In this document: positions 43,418-56,000 of the stretch, in pieces
How positions within the stretch are numbered: the stretch's first letter is position 1
Layout of the letters: every line of letters begins with the position of its first letter
From: Calliopum simillimum
Taxonomy: Eukaryota > Arthropoda > Insecta > Diptera > Lauxaniidae
Assembly: GCA_951812925.1 (NCBI GenBank)
Contig: OX638368.1
Span: 80,892,909 to 80,956,908 of the forward strand
Direction of reading: 5' to 3'
Length of the DNA stretch: 64,000 nt
The notes under the pieces: generated by a model
Told to the model about the DNA's origin: nothing
Databases searched by the model: none
The model's input: the letters and a program-made list of their open reading frames with translations, nothing else
Made by a program: the position numbers and the translations under genes

Positions 43418-44878
43418 CCCGATCAAAAAAACTTGTCAAGTTCTTGTCATTGTATCAGAAATGTATATCAAAATGATATCAAAAATGTATCAGCCGCTGA
43501 TATCCATTTTTTTTATATCATTTTGATATATTTTTGATATCATTGAAAAACATGTCAATTTTGTATCAGAAATGTATATCGAAATTATATCAAAAATTTA
43601 TCAGCCGCTGATATCAATTTTGTATCAGAAATATATATCAAAATGATATCAAAAATTTATCAGCCGTTGATATCCATTTTTTGTATATCATTTTGATATA
43701 TTTTTGATATCATTGAAAAACATGTCAATTTTGTAGCAGAAATGTATATCAAAATGATATCAAAAATTTATCAGCCGCTGATATCCATTTTTTGTAAATC
43801 ATTTTGGTATATTTTTGATATCATTGAAAAACATGTCAATTTTGTATCAGAAATGTATATCAAAATGATATCAAAAATTTATCAGCCGCTGATATCAATT
43901 TTGTATCAGAAATGTATATCAAAATGATATCAAAAATTTATAAGCCGCTGATATCCTTTTTTTTTTGTATATCATTATGATATATTTTTGATATCATTGA
44001 AAAACATGTCAATTATGTATCAGAAATGTATATCAAAATGATATCAAAAATTTATCAGCTGCTGATATGTCAAATTTAACGCTTTAAATTGTGGATTTTA
44101 TGGAAGACGAACGCGCAGCCAATTTTAGTGAAGAAAAAGTGAAAATATAATTATAATATATAATACAAATATAATTGAGTGCAAAAAACCCGACACTCCA
44201 TTCAGTTGTTGCATGCAGCCTGTGGTTGGGAAAACAAGAAGTATGGAAAACGGACGAGGAGCCAATTTTAGTAAGAAGTGAATTTTCTAATAACTCAATC
44301 AAAAAAACTTGTCATTGTATCAGAAATGTATATCAAAATGATATCAAAAATGTATCAGCCGCTGATATCCATTTTTTGTATATCATATTGATATATTTTT
44401 GATATCATTGAAAAACATGTCAATTTTGTTTCAGAAATATATATCAAAATGATATCAAAAATTTATCAGCTGCTGATATGTCAAATTTTACGTTTTCGTT
44501 TGTGAATTTTATTTAAAGATAATTATAGAAGACGAACGCGCAGCCAATTTTAGTGAAGAAGTTAATTTTCTAATGAAATTAGTGAAAAGCACAAAAATAT
44601 AATTGAGTGCAAAAAAACCGACACTCCATTCAGTTGCTGAATGCGGCCTGTGGTTGGAAAACTAAAAAGTATGGAAAACGGACGAGCAGCCAATTTTAGT
44701 AAGAAGTGAGTTTTGTCATGAAATTAGTGAAAAAGCAGAAAAAATATAATTGAGTACAAAAAAAAAACTTGTTGCCGACGATTAACCACAATATTGCAAA
44801 ATTTGGCCATAATCTGCGTCGCTTTAGTTATCAGACCCAAAAATTGTATATCATTTTGATATCTTTTTTTGATATCTG

Positions 44879-45318
44879 TCGAAGATTTAAGGCTCACCCT
44901 ATTGACGGTAATGCAGCGCGCGGCCACTTATGTCAAAAGAACAACAAAAGAGAGACAAAGTATTCTGTATGTTATTTGTATTGGCAAACAGTTATTCGAA
45001 AATGTAAATTTGATCTATGTATACGTTTATGTATTTAATTTTATATCCGTTATTTTTGAGGCTATAAAGCCAGGTTTTTGAATTGTTAAATTCTTTTCTA
45101 TTTGGTGCAGCAGAAAACAAAGTAAGGCATTTTGATTTGGTAAACTTTAATTTTATTTTATCCTTTGATTTTATTAATTTTCTGCATCAATTTCTATATT
45201 TTATTTTCTGTATTTTATGTTAACTTTTTATAGAGAATAAACCCACATCCACATTATATGAGTAAATTTTGGACGTTGTCGTCATTGAGTTTTGGGAAGT
45301 TTATTCATTGCTGAAGCC
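44879..45318 (+). repeat. 5' LTR of the BEL/Pao element
   Basis: 440 bp, starting TCGAAGATTTAAGGC and ending CTGAAGCC. It matches 51792-52231 with about ten substitutions. Confidence 0.88.
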
Positions 45319-45564
45319 GTCTGTGGACATTTAAAGCTGCCTTTGGGGTCGCGAGTTGGCTGAGTGGATATTGGTTCATTCTTTTGAGTCCGTCGGAAGA
45401 AGCCGAGGATATAAATTAAGAAGTCAACGTGTGTACAAAGGAGCGGTGTCTGGGTAAAATTATTTTTGTTCAACTGCATTGTGATTATATATGTTATTAG
45501 TGTAAAGGATATTTTGGGCTCCCTTTTGAGTTCGCTTATTGGATATTTGGTCCATTTTGAGATT

Positions 45565-47700
45565 ATGCCAAGTCCGTCGGAGGAAGCCGAGGATAAATTA
45601 AGAAGAAGTGAACGTGTGAAAAAAGGAGTGCTGCCCATCCGTTATCGAGATATGTCGCAGTCGAACAATGGAGCAGGTGTAGAGGCATCAGCTCAGCCTT
45701 TGCCGTCGGGGAATCAGCCGCCGTCGGGAGGTCAGTTATTGGTGGGGAGCAAGCCGCCACCGACAGGAGATAAATCTGAGTCCAGTCCAAAGGTAGCGCT
45801 GAGTAGCGGACCAGTACAGGGGCCAGTCGAAGGACCTTCAAGTCCGTCACAGGCGATGAGTGGCCAAGGAGTGGATAGAGTAAATAACGAAATGGAAATA
45901 TTGACTCGTAATTATGACCGTAAGTTAAATGATATGAAAAACGAGTATAATCGTCAGATGCATGCAATGCAAAATTTATTGATAGCAAGTAATAAAAAAG
46001 TGCAAGAAAGCGTCACAGAGTTGCGAAGTGAAATTCGTCTGCAGCCATTGCAGTCATCAGAACAGCAGCCGCCATTGCAGTCATCGCATCAGCAGCCGCC
46101 ATTACCGCAGGTGTCTCAGCCGACTTCGACCACGCAGGCTTCGTGCAGTCAGCAAAGTTTAACGTCGACGCAGGCTTCGTGCAGTCAAGGAAATTTTACG
46201 TCGACGCAGACTTCGTGCAGTCAGGGAAATTTTACGTCGACGCAACTTCATATAGTCAGCCATATTTTTGGTCGACACATAATTCGTGTATAATGTTGTC
46301 TGCAGCGCAGCCAAGTTACGAGACTAATTCAACGGCTGATAGTCAACAAACATTTGCCCACCGTCAAAAGAAAATTTATAATTTGCCTATATTTTCAGGT
46401 GTTCCTGAAGAATGGCAAACATTTGCCGAAGCATTTGTTAGCATACATCGGAGTTTGAGTACTCTCCATTACATAATATTATGCGCCTACGTGATGCGGT
46501 AAGAGGACGCGCAAGAGAAGCTGTGGAGCCACTGCTTGCTAGCTCCAGAAATGTAGACGTGATTATGAATATTCTTCGTGAAACATTTGGAAGGCCAGAA
46601 CAGCTCATAAGGAGTCAGATCGAAAAGGTGCGAGCTATTCCCCCAATAGTGGAGGGCAGTTTGGAGTCGTTGGTGAATTTTTGCAATAAAATTACAAATA
46701 TGGCAATGTTTTTGAAAAACACAGGCGGGGAACACCACCTCGCAAATCCTACGCTGATAAGTGAATTATTTGCAATGCTGCCAACTTCAAAACAAATGCA
46801 GTGGGCTGAAAAAATGTATACAGCTGGTGCAGTCACCAACTATTATGGATTTTAGTCAATGGCTCGAAAGTCAACGTCGTTTAGCAAACATAGTGACAGA
46901 TTCTCTGCCTACAGTTGCTGCAAGAAATCTACATAGGAAACCACAGCACAACACATTTTCAAACACAGGCCGCAACTATGCGTGTGTTAGTGTGGCGCAA
47001 CGAAAATTTTTAATCTGTAAAAGGCCGTCCACACGTACAGTCTTACCTGCGCAAACCTAGTTCGTGCAAACTAGAGAGTTTGCGCATACTTTTTTTATCG
47101 CGTCCATACGACACAGGCAAGTCTGTGCAGTTTTCAGTATACTTCATTTTCATAGCAAAAATTTTATTTTCATTTGAATTGTTTTTTCTTTTGTATATTT
47201 TCCATAATGGATTAATTAAAAATGGTGAAAATTTTCATGACAGAGCTATCACATGCAATATAAACGCATTTGAGGAGTGTAATTTAAGCGACAGATTGAA
47301 GGTACGGCCTGTACGCCTTCCACACGTTTCAAGTTGCCTGCTCAAGCTTAGTTTGCACAAAAAAATCTTTGGAAAGTCAAAGAAAGCACAGGCCGCACTT
47401 TTGAACTGTGCAAACTTGACTTTTGCCGTCCACACGTACAGACTTACCTGCACAAACCAGTTTGCGCAGGTAAGTCTTGAGGTAAAACTGTGAGTGTGGA
47501 CGGCCCTTTATGGTGACTGTGATTCGTTAATAAATTGTAATTCTTTCTTTCAGTTTTCGGCTGATGATCGCTACAAAAAGGTTAAGGAGTTAAAAGCATG
47601 CTTCTCCTGTTTAAAACTGGGGCATCAGTTCAAGAAATGTTATAAGAAGAAAATGTGCGGAGTGCAAGGGTGCAGACGCACACATCATCAGCTTATTCAT
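45565..47700 (+). pseudogene. BEL/Pao gag, frameshifted and split by a MITE
   Basis: The ATG at 45565 opens a basic, proline/glutamine-rich N-terminal region with a coiled-coil-like stretch (EMEILTRNYDRKLNDMKNEY). A 33-bp unit (about 46128-46245, with CTTCGTGCAGTCA) is repeated about four times. The capsid part follows in two other frames (FSGVPEEWQTFAEAF; LRETFGRPEQLI). The MITE at 47020-47508 then interrupts, and the nucleocapsid knuckle CFSCLKLGHQFKKC follows at about 47605. Four or more frame changes make it non-functional. Confidence 0.85.
47020..47508. mobile_element. 489-bp MITE inside BEL gag, TA duplication
   Basis: Inverted ends AAAGGCCGTCCACACGTACAG-like (left) and AAGGGCCGTCCACACTCACAG-like (reversed right) are flanked by TA (47018-47019, 47509-47510). 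Inside, GTCTTACCTGCGCAAACC repeats recur at both ends. Removing it rejoins the gag frame through CTGTATGGTGAC. Confidence 0.9.
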
Positions 47701-47819
47701 ACACTGCCTACTATGCAACCAGAGCAAAGAGAAGTTAGAGCGACGACTCATACTGAGAACAACAGAGGCCAAGGTAACATGGCATCAACGTCGCGTATTA
47801 CAGAAGGACAAAATAGAAG

Positions 47820-50800
47820 TTGCTATGCAGACAGTGGTGCAAAAAGTAATGAAGCCATCTTATTTCAAATTTTGCCAGTCATAATTCATGGAAAAAATGA
47901 GAGCGTTAAGGCTTACGCTTTTGTGGACGATGGAGCCAACGTGACGATGTTTGATCGCAGCTTAGCTGAGCAGCTCGGAATCCGTGGGCCGACGGAAAAT
48001 TTAAAATTACAGTGGCTCAATGATCATTGTGTACAGCAACGAGTGGAAAAAGTGGAATTCATAATCAGTGGAGTTGGAAATAATGCTACAAAATACAAAA
48101 TATCAAATGTGTACTCTACGTCATCGTTGATGTTACCAACGCAATCTTTGGTGAGTTATTTAGTAAATTTTATAGTCATGCAGAGTTGCCAATAAACGAG
48201 TATGAAAGTGTTCATCCGAAATTAGTTATCAGCTTAGTGCATGCATTTTTGACAGTTCCGCTAGAGACCCCACGGGCGTCAACAGAAACAGGGTTGATTG
48301 CAGCTAAGACGAGGCTGGGCTGGGTGGCATATGGGCCACAAATTGGAGTGAGCGGTACAACAAATAATTTTTCTCTTCATTCTACTCGTAAGAGAGTTGA
48401 CGAGGACAGTAGCAACGTAATGGAAGAGATTCATGATATGATGAAAAGTTACTTTGATGCAGAGACTTTCGGAGTGAAAGCTGATGTAAAGAAAATTGTA
48501 TCGAAGTCTAATGAGAAAGCGGTTTCTATATTGAAAAATACTACGAAATACATTGGAGATAGATACGAGTCGGGACTTTTATGGAAGGAGAATTTTTCTG
48601 GGTTTCCCAACAGTTACTAAATCAGGCACTAAATCGTCTTGAGACCCTGGAGCGAAAAATGTCGAGAGATTTGGAATTTGCTGAGCAATACCGTTCAAAA
48701 ATATCACAATATTTGAAAAAAGGGTACGCACGAAAACTAAGTCCTGAAGAAGCACTCATTCACACGAACACTACTTTTTATTTGCCGCACTTTGGAGTGA
48801 AAAATCCAAATAAGAAGGGAATTCGCTTAGTTTTTGATGCCGCAGCCGAAGTTCAAGGAATTTCTTTAAATAAGGCCTTATATTCAGGGCCAGATATTAA
48901 TCAGCCACTAATGTCTATTTTATTTCTATTTAGGCAAGCGCCAATTGCAGTTTGTGGTGACATTGAGGAAATGTTCCACCAAGTGGTCATTAACAAAACA
49001 GATCAAGATAGTCAACGTTTTTTATGGCGTGATGGAGACACTTCGCTGCCGATGGAAACATATGTGATGAATCGATTAATATTTGGTGCTACGTGTTCAC
49101 CAACGATTGCTCAGTACGTGAAAAATTTTAATGCAGAGCGGTTTAAAAAGGAGGCTCCGCGAGCAGTCAAAGGTATCATCGATAAGCACTACGTCGACGA
49201 CTACATGGACTGTTTCAATACTGAAGAAGAAGCAATTAAAGTAGTTAATGATGTCATCCGAATACATGCAGCTGGTGGTTTTCGAATAAGAAATTTCGTA
49301 TCAAATTCAAACATATTGAAAAATTCAATTGGCAACACTGAAACTAATGGCAGTGAAATTATCAAAATTGGTGGCAAAATGGAACGAACTTTGGGTATGA
49401 GCTGGATACCAGAAACAGATGAGTTTATTTTTGCATTAACGCTTCATAAAGTGCCAGAAGATATACTAAAATTTAAAAGGGTGCCAACAAAAAGAGAAGT
49501 TCTGAGCTTAAGTATGTCCATGTTCGATCCGTATGGCTGTTTAGCTGATTATTTAGTTTCCGGCAAAATATTGATGCAAGCAGTATAGAAATCAGGTGTT
49601 CAATGGGATGAACCGGTGCCTGCCGAATTATATCGAAGCTGGGTTTCATGGATTAAAGAGCTACATAAGGTGGAACAATTTAAAATACAACGATGTTATT
49701 TAAATGAATTTAAAAAATCCGAGTTGGACTTGCATGTGTTTGCTGATGCCAGCGAAGAAGCGATGGCGGCGGTAGCCTACTGGCGTGCTGTGAGGAATGG
49801 CGAGGTTGTAATTAAATTTGTTGCTGGGAAAAGTAGCTGTGCACCAACAAGATATCACACTATACCAAAGCTGGAGTTGCAGGCAGAAGTTATGGCAGCG
49901 CGTCTGAAAGAGTCATTATTGAATTGCGACACAGTGAAAGTTCGTCGCTGTTATTTTTGGAGTGATTCACATACAGTGATACGTTGGATAAGGTCAGACC
50001 ATCGAAATTATTAGCAGTATGTGGCAAACAGAGTATCGGAGATACTAGAGAAGAGCGATGGTGTCCGGGTGATCATAACCCAGCAGATGAAGCAACGAGA
50101 GCAAAATTTCCACCGCGATATGAAGCAAACGGCAGATGGACGTCGGGGCCAGCGTTCCTGTTCAAGAACGAAGATGAGTGCCCAGATGAATCAACGATAA
50201 ACAGCCATACAGACAGAAGTCAAGAAAAGTGTCGAGCGAAGCGTTTTATTTTGCTGTCGTGGCAAGTATGTTTAGTCGTACCTATAATAAATAGATTTTC
50301 AAATTTTTGCAGACTGCGGTATAAAAATAACTTAAGAAAGAAAGCAAAGCAAGAGGCACGTACCAGTGGTGAGCTGACGGCAGAAGAAGAAATTGCAGCT
50401 GAGAAATTATTGTGCTTGTGGGTGCAGCAGCAAGCGTTTTCAAGTGAATTTGCCCTCTTGAAAAATAATGAAAGCATTTCAGCGAGCAGTGTGTTGAAGT
50501 CATTGAATCCAGTCATTGACGAAGATGAATTGCTGCGAGTCAATGGGCCGTATTGAGAACGCGACATTTTTATCGTTTGATGCAAGTTGGCCTATAATTT
50601 TGCCGAAGGATCACCAGCTTACGCGTTTAATTGTGCAGCATTATCATCAGAAGTTTCTACACATCAACGTGTCAACAGTAATGAGTGAAATTCGAAGTCG
50701 TTTTTGGATACCGTCACTGCGAAGTCTGGTAAAAAGCGTGCAAGCAAATTGTCAAATCTGTCGCATCACAAGGGCGAAGCCAATAATGCCACAGATGGGA

Positions 50801-51803
50801 CCGCTGCCAATAGATCGAGTTACCCCGTATGTCAGACCCTTTTTCTTATACAGGAGTAGATTTTTTCGGGCCGATAAACGTAACGATTCGGCGGCAGCGT
50901 GAAAAACGATGGGTGGCACTGTTCACTTGTTTGACGATTCGTGCTGTTCATTTGGAAACGGCAGCAGATATTTCCAGTGATGCATGCATCTTATGCATAC
51001 GCAATTTTATCAACAGGCGAGGTGTGCCAGTAGTTATAAGAAGTTATAATGGAACCAACTTCGTGGGGATTCCCAAAGAGCTGCAAGGTGAACAGAATTT
51101 TTTGGATCATGATGCGATGACAGCGGCGTTGAGCCCATTAGGTATAAAGTGGAAGTTCAATACGCCATCGAATCCGAGTGAAGGCGGTGCTTGGGAACGA
51201 CTTGTGCAGTCGGTAAAGAAATCTTTATTTGCTATCCTAAAGGAACAAGCGCCACGTTTGGAGACTCTACAGAGCTGTTTAATTGTAGCAGAAAATATAG
51301 TCAATTCACGGCCGTTGACTCATTTACCGGTAACTCCTTCAGAACCAGAACCACTAACACCAAATAATTTTTTATTAGGTTGCTCCAACTCAACGCAGAC
51401 TCGAGCGCCTTTTGAGCCAAGACGGATGTGCCTTAGAAAGCAATGGCGTATTGTGCAAAATCTGAAGACTGCGATGTGGCATCAATGGATCAAAGAGTAT
51501 TTGCCGGAGTTAACTCGTAGAACAAAATGGTGCCTTCCGTCTACGCCTATTTCGCTTGGATGTCTTGTTTTGATTTGCGATGCAAATGCTCCAAGATCAC
51601 AGTGGAACCGTGGCCGAGTCGTGAAGTTGTTTACGGGTGGAGATGGTATTGCACGCTCAGCTGAAGTGAAATCGACTGCAGGTACTTACAAAAGGCCTGT
51701 CTCCAAGCTGGCAGTATTAGACGTGAAAGAGACTGATGATTCAGAGATGGTAGTGAAGCCTCCCCCTGGTCAGTTCACGGAGGCGGGGATGTCGAAGATT
51801 TAA
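47820..51803 (+). pseudogene. BEL/Pao pol, broken; integrase catalytic Asp replaced by Tyr
   Basis: The aspartic protease has AFVDDGANVTMFD at about 47930 (usual D-S-G-A now D-D-G-A). The RT spans 48750-49300 with the catalytic YVDDYMD at about 49190. The RNase H/A17 region has LHVFADASEEAMAAVAYW (about 49730) and SDSHTVIRW (49960). The integrase has the zinc-binding HHQKF and CQICR (50640-50760), a core with VDFFGP (50850), and EGGAWERL (51180). The second catalytic position reads SYNGTNFVG instead of SDNGTNFVG. A TAG lies at 49586 and frame changes at about 48190, 48620, 50015, 50556 and 50850. The last 113 codons (51465-51803) are the part amplified in the tandem array. Confidence 0.9.
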
Positions 51804-52231
51804 GGTTCACCCTACTGACGGTAATGCAGCGCGCGGCCACTTATGTCAAAAGAACAACAAAAGAGAGACAAAGTATTCTGTATGTTATTTTTATTGGCAA
51901 ACAGTTATTCGAAAATGTAAATTTGATCTATGTATACGTTTATGTATTTAATTTTATATCCGTTATTTGTGAGGCTATAAAGCCAGGTTTTTGAATTGTT
52001 AAATTCTTTTCTATTTGGTGCAGCAGAAAACAAAGTAAGGCATTTTGATTTGGTAAACTTTAATTTTATTTTATCCTTTGATTTTATTAATTTTCTGCAC
52101 CAATTTGTGTATTTTATTTTCTGTATTTTATGTTAACTTTTTATAGAGAATAAACCCACATCCACATTGTATGAGTAAATTTTGGACGTTGTCGTCATTG
52201 AGTTTTGGGAAGTTTATTCATTGCTGTAGCC
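51792..52231 (+). repeat. 3' LTR of the BEL/Pao element
   Basis: 440 bp, partner of 44879-45318, followed by ATCTG. It lies inside array copy 1. Further LTR copies in the array start at about 54186, 56580, 58974 and 61368. Confidence 0.9.
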
Positions 52232-53031
52232 ATCTGAAAAAGCAACAATATCTGTTTTTGATATCATTTTGATATCTTTTTCTGATATCATGGTGATATA
52301 CAAAAAGCGTTACATTCCGTATATCAGTGTGATATCCTTTTTTTATCAAAATTTTGTATGTCACTGACAAATTTTTGATATCATTTTGATATATTTTTGA
52401 TATACTTTTTTTGATCGGGTCAGTACACTTTTATAGGGCTATTCTGGCTAAGACAGCAGAAAGTCTTTCTGAATACATGTCAGAATTACTTTCTAAGATT
52501 CCCGAAGACATTCAGTATTCTGGCGCAGAAATCTTTTAGAAAAAGCTCATAAATTCACCACATAAAAGCTTTCGAGGTGAACTTGTCAAATTGAGCAAAC
52601 TAACATGGTTGAATTGCTCTGGTTGCAGCGATAACAAATGCTGCTTCTTTTTAAACTACCAAAATGTCAAAATTCTTTGTTTTGATTATAGACTTTTGAT
52701 AGATAGCAAGGCAAGATGCCGGGTTACATTTTTTATTTTGACATGCAAAATAAGTTCTTCCTGCGCGCCGCCATATAATATTGTGCAGAAATTGTTGCTA
52801 TATGTTTTTACACAAACTTTTCTTTTCTTTTGTAACTATTAGAACAAATATTAAACCAAAGTAGTTCTAATTTTGTTTTTCCCTTTATCATTATCACTCA
52901 TACAAACAAAAATTTAACAACTGCCAAATCTTAGGCAACAATTTTACTTTAAAAACTGTTGTTGTTTTTTTATATTTTTTTTTGCCCAAATAGGACTCTC
53001 AAAATTAATTACAACAACAGCAACAGAAAGT

Positions 53032-56000
53032 TCTGGTCAAACCTACTTTCGGAGATATAGCCATCCGAAGATCGGGATATAGCTTTTATGAAAACCAGTA
53101 AAAGTTCAGAATCCCTTAATGTATTTTAATAATATTGGTGTCATATGAAAGGTATTTTAACTGGCTATAAAAACGATATGCAAAAGTTTTAAATCCGAGT
53201 CATGGTTTTGGAGATATGGCGAATTTTCGAAAATTTTTACCAGTTTTTTGTTTTTAATGCACTATTTTTCCAAAAATGTCTTATTAACAAAAACGGCATA
53301 TGAAAGGTAATTTAATAAGCTACAATACTGAACAAAAAATTTTCTAAATCTGCTCGTAGTTTTCGAGATATTACGATTTTTCTGAAATTTGGGCCGATTT
53401 TTTTTCCCACAGTAATTTGGCATAAGAGTAGAAGTAAGTGGGCGGCTTCGGCCGCAGCTCCGGATTTAAAACTCCCAAAAATCCAATACCGGCTTCACGG
53501 CGGTCTTCGGCCGCGAATCAGTCTATAATATATCCATCAAATAGTTTGCTAGCAAAATTCCAAATTTCCGTTGTTGTTGTTCATGAAAATTTCTTTGGCT
53601 TACTTTTTTGTTTTCCTATAAAAAAATGTGCTAATGAAGGAAATGAGGTATAAATTGCATATTAAATCAAATGAAATTGATTAGGATTTCATAATTTGTT
53701 ACAAAAACTATAAGTTAATAAGACATTTTTTGGAAAAATAGTGCTTTAAAAATAAAAAACTGGTCAAAATTTTTGAAAATACGCCATATCTCGAAAATGT
53801 TGACTCGGATTTAAAATTTTTGTAAAACAATTTTGTAGTGTGTTAAAATACCTTTCATATGACTGCGATGTGGCATCAATGGATCAAAGAGTATTTGCCG
53901 GAGTTAACTCGTAGAACAAAATGGTGCCTTCCGTCTACGCCTATTTCGCTTGGATGTCTTGTTTTGATTTGCGATGCAAATGCTCCAAGATCACAGTGGA
54001 ACCGTGGCCGAGTCGTGAAGTTGTTTACGGGTGGAGATGGTATTGCACGCTCAGCTGAAGTGAAATCGACTGCAGGTACTTACAAAAGGCCTGTCTCCAA
54101 GCTGGCAGTATTAGACGTGAAAGAGACTGATGATTCAGAGATGGTAGTGAAGCCTCCCCCTGGTCAGTTCACGGAGGCGGGGATGTCGAAGATTTAAGGT
54201 TCACCCTACTGACGGTAATGCAGCGCGCGGCCACTTATGTCAAAAGAACAACAAAAGAGAGACAAAGTATTCTGTATGTTATTTGTATTGGCAAACAGTT
54301 ATTCGAAAATGTAAATTTGATCTATGTATACGTTTATGTATTTAATTTTATATCCGTTATTTGTGAGGCTATAAAGCCAGGTTTTTGAATTGTTAAATTC
54401 TTTTCTATTTGGTGCAGCAGAAAACAAAGTAAGGCATTTTGATTTGGTAAACTTTAATTTTATTTTATCCTTTGATTTTATTAATTTTCTGCACCAATTT
54501 GTGTATTTTATTTTCTGTATTTTATGTTAACTTTTTATAGAGAATAAACCCACATCCACATTGTATGAGTAAATTTTGGACGTTGTCGTCATTGAGTTTT
54601 GGGAAGTTTATTCATTGCTGTAGCCATCTGAAAAAGCAACAATATCTGTTTTTGATATCATTTTGATATATTTTTCTGATATCATGGTGATATACAAAAA
54701 GCGTTACATTCCGTATATCACTGTGATATCCTTTTTTTATCAAAATTTTGTATGTCACTGACAAATTTTTGATATCATTTTGATATATTTTTGATATACT
54801 TTTTTTGATCGGGTCAGTACACTTTTATAGGGCTATTCTGGCTAAGACAGCAGAAAGTCTTTCTGAATACATGTCAGAATTACTTTCTAAGATTCCCGAA
54901 GACATTCAGTATTCTGGCGCAGAAATCTTTTAGAAAAAGCTCATAAATTCACCACATAAAAGCTTTCGAGGTGAACTTGTCAAATTGAGCAAACTAACAT
55001 GGTTGAATTGCTCTGGTTGCAGCGATAACAAATGCTGCTTCTTCTTAAACTACCAAAATGTCAAAATTCTTTGTTTTGATTATAGACTTTTGATAGATAG
55101 CAAGGCAAGATGCCGGGTTACATTTTTTATTTTGACATGCAAAATAAGTTCTTCCTGCGCGCCGCCATATAATATTGTGCAGAAATTGTTGCTATATGTT
55201 TTTACACAAACTTTTCTTTTCTTTTGTAACTATTAGAACAAATATTAAACCAAAGTAGTTCTAATTTTGTTTTTCCCTTTATCATTATCACTCATACAAA
55301 CAAAAATTTAACAACTGCCAAATCTTAGGCAACAATTTTACTTTAAAAACTGTTTTTGTTTTTTTATATTTTTTTTTGCCCAAATAGGACTCTCAAAATT
55401 AATTACAACAACAGCAACAGAAAGTTCTGGTCAAACCTACTTTCGGAGATATAGCCATCCGAAGATCGGGATATAGCTTTTATGAAAACCAGTAAAAGTT
55501 CAGAATCCCTTAATGTATTTTAATAATATTGGTGTCATATGAAAGGTATTTTAACTGGCTATAAAAACGATATGCAAAAGTTTTAAATCCGAGTCATGGT
55601 TTTGGAGATATGGGGAATTTTCGAAAATTTTTACCAGTTTTTTGTTTTTAATGCACTATTTTTCCAAAAATGTCTTATTAACAAAAACGGCATATGAAAG
55701 GTAATTTAATAAGCTACAATACTGAACAAAAAATTTTCTAAATCTGCTCGTAGTTTTCGAGATATTACGATTTTTCTGAAATTTGGGCCGATTTTTTTTC
55801 CCACAGTAATTTGGCATAAGAGTAGGAGTAAGTGGGCGGCTTCGGCCGCAGCTCCGGATTTAAAACTCCCGAAAATCCAATACCGGCTTCACGGCGGTCT
55901 TCGGCCGCGAATCAGTCTATAATATATCCATCAAATAGTTTGCTAGCAAAATTCCAAATTTCCGTTGTTGTTGTTCATGAAAATTTCTTTGGCTTACTTT

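Larger units (their letters stand above)
44879..52231 (+). mobile_element. BEL/Pao retrotransposon, 7.35 kb, degenerate
   Basis: Two 440-bp LTRs are flanked by ATCTG (44874-44878 and 52232-52236), inserted in the GATATC text of element B. gag and pol are on the plus strand in the usual order but broken by several frameshifts and stops and by a 489-bp MITE in gag. The LTR borders are uncertain by two bases because TG precedes both LTRs. The LTRs differ at about ten positions, so it is a moderately young insertion. Confidence 0.92.
43418..52419 (+). mobile_element. CCCGATC element, copy B (contains a BEL/Pao element)
   Basis: Ends CCCGATCAAAAAAA and TTTTTTTGATCGGG are inverted, flanked by TC (43416-43417, 52420-52421). 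Copies 1-2 of the surrounding MITE supply the empty site. Own length without the insert is about 1.64 kb. The left part is arrays of palindromic GATATCA words (43440-44080, 44320-44480). Two direct repeats of a 200-bp core (44102-44300, 44527-44740) carry CGACACTCCATTCAGTTG. The right end is 183 bp with TACATTCCGTATATCA. No transposase. Confidence 0.88.

Noticed and set aside
43440..44480. Regularly spaced repeats resembling a CRISPR array
   Set aside because: The repeats are palindromic GATATCA words with no unique spacers of constant length, in eukaryotic transposon DNA.
43418..52419. Helitron interpretation of the CCCGATC element (starts after TC)
   Set aside because: It has true inverted ends and a TC duplication on both sides, lacks a CTRR 3' end with hairpin, and the empty site supports a 2-bp duplication.
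52591..52842. 83-codon frame repeated in each array unit (also 54985, 57379, 59773, 62167)
   Set aside because: It lies in the non-coding left part of the TTA-flanked element; its repetition only reflects the tandem duplication. Composition is that of random AT-rich frames.
53438..53653. 71-codon frame repeated in each array unit, starting [16 protein letters not shown]
   Set aside because: It spans the GC-rich core shared with non-coding foldbacks in both orientations; the frame is not kept in the 26-kb and 40-kb copies.
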